Assembly: GCA_002914845.1 (NCBI GenBank)
Contig: JXTC01000009.1
Coordinates: 317,509-381,508, forward strand
Length of the DNA stretch: 64,000 bases
Direction of reading: 5' to 3'
Origin: Trema orientale
Taxonomy: Eukaryota > Streptophyta > Magnoliopsida > Rosales > Cannabaceae
Part shown: positions 59,361 through 64,000 of the stretch, piece after piece
Numbering within the stretch: the stretch's first letter is position 1
Layout: the number at the start of each line of letters is the position of its first letter
The notes under the pieces: model-generated
The model's database searches: none
Seen by the model: only the letters and a program-made list of their open reading frames with translations
Told to the model about the DNA's origin: nothing
Made by a program: the position numbers and the translations under genes

Positions 59361-62300
59361 ATGGCATCTCATCCTTTATCTAATTCCATTATTCTTCTTA
59401 TTATTTTTTCTATTTTCCTCTCTTTCCAATTTTCCTATGCAAACAACAATGATCATGATCATGATCATGATGAACATGATCATCATCTTAGCTTTTCCTC
59501 AACGGCATACTTCCCTAAACGACAAGCCGAAAAGCTCATAACGGACCTCAACTTGTTCCCTGATGATGATATCAATGTGGCGGCTCATGAGTTCAAATTC
59601 GAACCCGCCTCCGACAAGAAAATCGTCGAAAGGCGGTTCGAGCTACCCGTGATAGGGAACGCCGGACCTTCTGTTCAAGAACTTGGTCACCATGCTGGCT
59701 ATTATAGTCTCCCACATTCTCAAGCTGCAAGGTAACAAGCTTTAATTATTTAATTGGTCTTAGTTTATATTACGTTAAAATATATAATATGTACTCTAGT
59801 ATTTTATTTCTTATTTGCGGTTCTTTTAAAGGAAAATATGAAAATTCTCTATTAACTAAATGGTTTGTTTTAACACTAGCAATACAATCAGGAGTTTCCT
59901 CGATTCAACAAAACAGAATAATGGATTTAGAGGTTCTTACAGCATATGAAAAAAAAAAAAAAAGTGTCATATTTCTCCAATTTGGTGTTATTATGATTAT
60001 CATAATCTATCCTTGAATGCTGCTTTCGATGATTTCAATGACTATGCTTGTTTAGTTTTTCAACATGGATTGTCCTGTTCTGACTTGAAATTTTCAGTAT
60101 GTAATTTTGAACAAATAGATTCTCATATAATAATACAATATATGCATAAAATGCTTGGAGTTGGAGGCAATAAATGTGAGCTACCAAATACTATGCATTC
60201 ATATTATGTGTACTTTCAGGTGTTGCCTTTATAAACTTTATGAATGCTTAGTTAGCAAGTTTCCCACAACAGCAGGGAAAAATATACTTAATTGCATCTC
60301 TAACATGCAGGATGTTCTACTTGTTCTTCGAATCTCGGAACAGTAAGAAGGACCCTGTTGTCATTTGGTTAACTGGAGGGCCAGGATGTAGCAGTGAACT
60401 GGCTGTGTTTTATGAAAATGGTCCTTTTCAGATTGCAAACAACTTGTCTCTTGTTTGGAATGACTATGGCTGGGACAAGGTATTATTCCAATTTCTTTAA
60501 TTTCTTTCAAATCCTTTTGCTTTTTTTTTTTTTTTTTGAAATTTGATTGTTGAAAGCATTTTGTCCATTTCCCATTGGGATAAAATCATGACTAGAATTG
60601 AAACATTTGGACAAAGCTGCTAAACTTTTGACTATTCCAAACTGCTGTTTCAAAAGTATTTAACATTGCGACTTGCAAACTTGTTTAAATTTGAATCGAG
60701 GTTTTATCCTTACTAACATGAATTGAAAAAACAAAGCTTTGATTTAGAGTAACATATACAAAAGCATCCAAGGATTTGTTGACCTATTTAGTTTTCTCTT
60801 TCTCATTACTCTTCTTTCTCCACTCAATGTCCTCAAAAAACTCTTAATTAATGCTGTTTTGCAGGCATCAAACCTCCTTTTTGTTGACCAACCCACAGGG
60901 ACTGGTTTCAGCTATACGTCTGATGACGATGATATTCGTCACGATGAAGAAGGCGTGAGCAACGATTTGTATGACTTCCTGCAGGTATGAATTTTTTGGC
61001 TTTGAATGAATTGAGAGAGAACTAAACAGTTTTATATCTTAAACTTGCAGAACTGCCAAACATTTAGTTGATTTTCTTTATCTTTTATGAAAAGGAATAA
61101 AAGATGGCATTTTGAATCGTGTTAGGAGTTGAATTCTGGTATCCAAGTGCTTACTATTGCCTATGCTTTACCCCACTTCGGGAGAAATCTGTCATTTTAG
61201 AAAGAAAAGCTTCTAAATTAACTTTCTTAGCAATATCAGGCATTTTTCTCTGAGCATCCTCAATTTGCTGAAAATGACTTCTACATCACTGGAGAGTCTT
61301 ATGCCGGACACTACATTCCCGCATTTGCCTCACGGGTTCACAAAGGAAACAAAGCAAAGGAAGGAATTCATATTAACTTCAGGGTACTCTAATAGACCTT
61401 ATTTTACTGAACTTGCTGCCACATTAAACTTACCACATTCATTTAAAATCTTAACTTTTGTGGTTGAACAGGGATTTGCCATTGGAAATGGCCTAACGAA
61501 TCCTGAAATCCAATACAAGGCCTACACTGATTACGCACTCGATATGAAGTTGATCAAGAAAAAGGACTATGACAAGATTAATAAAAAGGTTCCAGCTTGT
61601 GAACAGGCAATTAAAACTTGTGGTACTTCTTCATTAGTCTCTCGTTTTATTTCTTTTACCTGATCATTTCCTCGGCCTTATACAAACTACCCTTCTGGAC
61701 CATAACAGGCAGTGAAGGAGGTAATGCTTGCTACGCTTCATACATTACTTGCAATGACATATTCAATTCAGTCATGGACGTTGTAGGTGGCACAAATGTA
61801 AGAAAGCACAAAACACTTAAACAACCATCGTTACTTTTGAGATAGCAATAACACTCGATGAAATACCTTCAGATTAGATGTGTGCTTAGTTTTTTTTTTC
61901 CTACTGATTCGCAGTACTATGATGTGAGAAAGAAATGTGAGGGGGACTTGTGCTATGACTTCTCAAATATGGAGAGATTTCTGAACCAGAAATCAGTGAG
62001 GGATGCCCTTGGAGTTGGGAACATAGACTTTGTTTCTTGCAGTTCTACGGTATATGAGGCCATGGTAATGGACTGGATGAGAAATCTTGAAGTAGGTATT
62101 CCTGCCCTTCTAGAGGATGGAATCAAGGTGCTTGTGTATGCTGGAGAGTATGATCTGATATGCAATTGGCTTGGTAAGTTTCATTGGTCGAGTCAAAGGC
62201 TCAACGTTTTCATGTGTATCTGCTTCACATGATAAAGGTCTATTGGCATATATTCACCTATTGTTCTTCTATTATTTGGCAGGTAATTCAAGATGGGTTC

Positions 62301-62415
62301 ACGAAATGGAATGGTCTGGGCAGAAAAATTTTGGCTCTTCATCTACTGTTCCATTCGTTGTTGATGGTGCAGAAGCAGGATTGCTAAAAGGCCATGGACC
62401 CTTGACTTTCCTTAG

Positions 62416-62448
<33 letters not shown>

Positions 62449-62651
62449 ACATATATATAATAACAAAAACATATCTATTTCTTTCTACAATAAGAAGTTG
62501 TAACTTTTGGTGTGTAACTGTAAAACAGGTCCATAATGCTGGTCACATGGTTCCAATGGATCAACCAAAAGCTGCCTTAGAAATGCTGAGGAGCTGGATT
62601 CAAGGGAAACTAGCCACAGCTGAGACAGAGGAAAGAATGGCTCCTATGTGA
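59361..62651 (+). CDS. SCPL48: Serine carboxypeptidase-like protein (S10 family, SCPL47/48/49 type)
   Basis: Exons 59361-59731, 60311-60479, 60865-60984, 61240-61383, 61472-61622, 61709-61797, 61915-62173, 62283-62416 and 62529-62651; all junctions are GT-AG and in frame, giving 519 aa. A signal peptide (1-27) is followed by an unusual Asp/His run at 31-42 and a propeptide. The S10 catalytic triad is complete: Ser240 in GESYAGH, Asp428 in [10 protein letters not shown] and His485 in NAGHMVP. The substrate-binding block [10 protein letters not shown] is at 143-152, and [11 protein letters not shown] follows. The family removes C-terminal residues from peptides in the vacuole or apoplast; some relatives have become acyltransferases. 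The sequence groups with cereal carboxypeptidase III and Arabidopsis SCPL47-49. The exact member is inferred from position next to VPS24, so the symbol is tentative. Intron 8 starts with a (CT)n run. Confidence 0.95.
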
Positions 62652-64000
62652 TTGCCTCGACTAAGGTGGCATGTTACTTTCTCAGCCTAATCAAGTCCAC
62701 TCTCTAGTTTCGACATATGATCACTAATTCTGCAGGATCGTTCTGAATCATACTGGGGGTCTCTGCAAACATATGGATACAGTCCATGGATACTGTTTCA
62801 TACTTTTCATGTTTATTGTGATTTTGCAAAGCTTTTAGTTGAAAAATTTACATACTCCTAAGTTATAGGCATACATATACTACACTTGTTGGCTTGGCTA
62901 ATTCCTTTGGAACATTGGATTATTCTAATTGCATTAAAGGGCGCAATTTCAGTGTTATTGACTTATTGTCAAACACTCTTATCAACTGCAGGAAATTCTT
63001 TTGGATTAAGTAGATGTACTCGGGCATAAAAGAAGACATTTGATAACAATACTACCACAAATTTGACATAATTTGCAGACAATTGTGGATTTGAGATGGT
63101 AAAATGCAAGCACTTAGAGTTTTCAAATCAGATTCAGAACCTAAAGAACTGTTGTAATTCTCATTTGTATACCAAGATCATCAAACTGGCTAGTTAAGAG
63201 TTTACAGACTTTTGATTTTCCGCTAACCTCTTCTTCCTTCAGTGCCCGAGTTAAAACTGAAACTTTAAAGCAATTTAACTAAAGCAAAGAAGCAGAGAAA
63301 GATAGACTTACAAAGTGTTGGAGATTATCCAAGCCTAAGAGTGGAAAAAAAAAAAGCCTCCCCGAACTCACCATGCTCAAGCGATAAGAGAAAACAGTTA
63401 AGAGCCACTTTTAACTCCATAGAATTCCTTTAGTGTCTCTATGGCAGGCCGAAATCCAGTCCGCAGAGGAAAACTTGTGACATACAAAGATGTTGTGCGT
63501 TACTATTCTTTGGTTTTGATAGTGTAACTTTTATCATATCTCCCTCCAGAATTCTGCTAGTATTGTTAGCTAAATAAGAGGGTCATAATCGAAAGAAACA
63601 TGTCACAGAACAGATATATGAGCAACCCAAAACAGTACTCTTAAATGTTAACATGTTTTGAAAGTTGTATTTGGCAACAGAACTCCATGGAGAATGACTT
63701 AAACAAACGAGTTGGAATAGCGTGTAGAAAAATGCTTGCCTTTAAATCTATAAAACAAAGCTTAAAATGATTTAAAAAGAATAAGGAGAACCCAAAAACA
63801 CAAATGAAATCTTGAAGGCACTGTCATGACAGCCAAATTATCACAGTACATACGTGGGATTTGATAAAAAGTTGAATTTGAAAGGTTTGTCAAAAAGTGG
63901 TAAATATGACATTTTAAATCAAAATTTCTTTGTTAAATAACTAGGAAAGCTGGGGAACTACAAATATTATACTCAATTACCCTTTGGTTTCCATAATGAT
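62652..64000. other. 3' flank of SCPL and window end
   Basis: Probable SCPL 3' UTR followed by moderately AT-rich sequence. No gene supported before the window ends. Confidence 0.45.

Noticed and set aside
59789-60346. Short frames between SCPL exons 1 and 2
   Set aside because: They fall in intron 1; the donor at 59732 and acceptor before 60311 join the carboxypeptidase frame cleanly.

Overview
The window looks like nuclear DNA of a flowering plant, most likely a eudicot. It is AT-rich, its genes have short GT-AG introns, and its four protein genes are plant cell-wall or endomembrane genes. There is also a nuclear tRNA-Tyr gene with an intron. Most of the remaining sequence is small non-autonomous transposons and other repeats. 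No bacterial, viral, organellar or CRISPR signal was seen.

Layout. 1-18.4 kb is gene-poor: a degenerate tandem array (about 0.6-1.7 kb), many MITE-like elements, a 652-bp solo LTR (12.1-12.8 kb) and a broken RNase H-like fragment (14.7-15.3 kb). At 18.48-20.23 kb (+) is a GT47 glucuronoxylan glycosyltransferase of the IRX7/FRA8/F8H type, in 4 exons. 20.5-31 kb holds a 3'-flank duplication across a one-N gap, MITEs, tRNA-Tyr (24.05-24.14 kb, -) and a SINE. At 31.14-33.03 kb (-) is a group III xyloglucan endotransglucosylase/hydrolase (XTH31/32 clade), in 4 exons. 34-52 kb is again repeat-rich: three copies of one 172-bp element within 1 kb (37.4-38.3 kb), a 2.66-kb solo LTR (41.2-43.8 kb) and nested inverted repeats (49.6-51.3 kb). 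At 52.64-55.39 kb (+) is the ESCRT-III subunit VPS24 (6 exons), and at 59.36-62.65 kb (+) a secreted serine carboxypeptidase-like protein (9 exons). All exon chains were worked out by hand, and every splice junction keeps the reading frame.

How the genes relate. FRA8/F8H acts in xylan synthesis in the Golgi, and XTH remodels xyloglucan in the wall. VPS24 acts in endosomal sorting, and the carboxypeptidase goes to the vacuole or apoplast. The grouping is probably positional rather than a functional cluster. From memory, Arabidopsis has F8H, VPS24.1 and SCPL47 close together on chromosome 5, and XTH31, VPS24.2 and SCPL48 side by side on chromosome 3. The window appears to hold the combined ancestral order.

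The most striking non-genic feature is a family of six elements, each exactly 172 bp, with long terminal inverted repeats. Five have perfect 9-10 bp target-site duplications, which is typical of Mutator-like elements. Several other short inverted-repeat families here also have about 9-bp duplications. Single Ns at 6997, 21264, 49397 and 50662 mark unresolved assembly joins, each next to repeats or low-complexity sequence.
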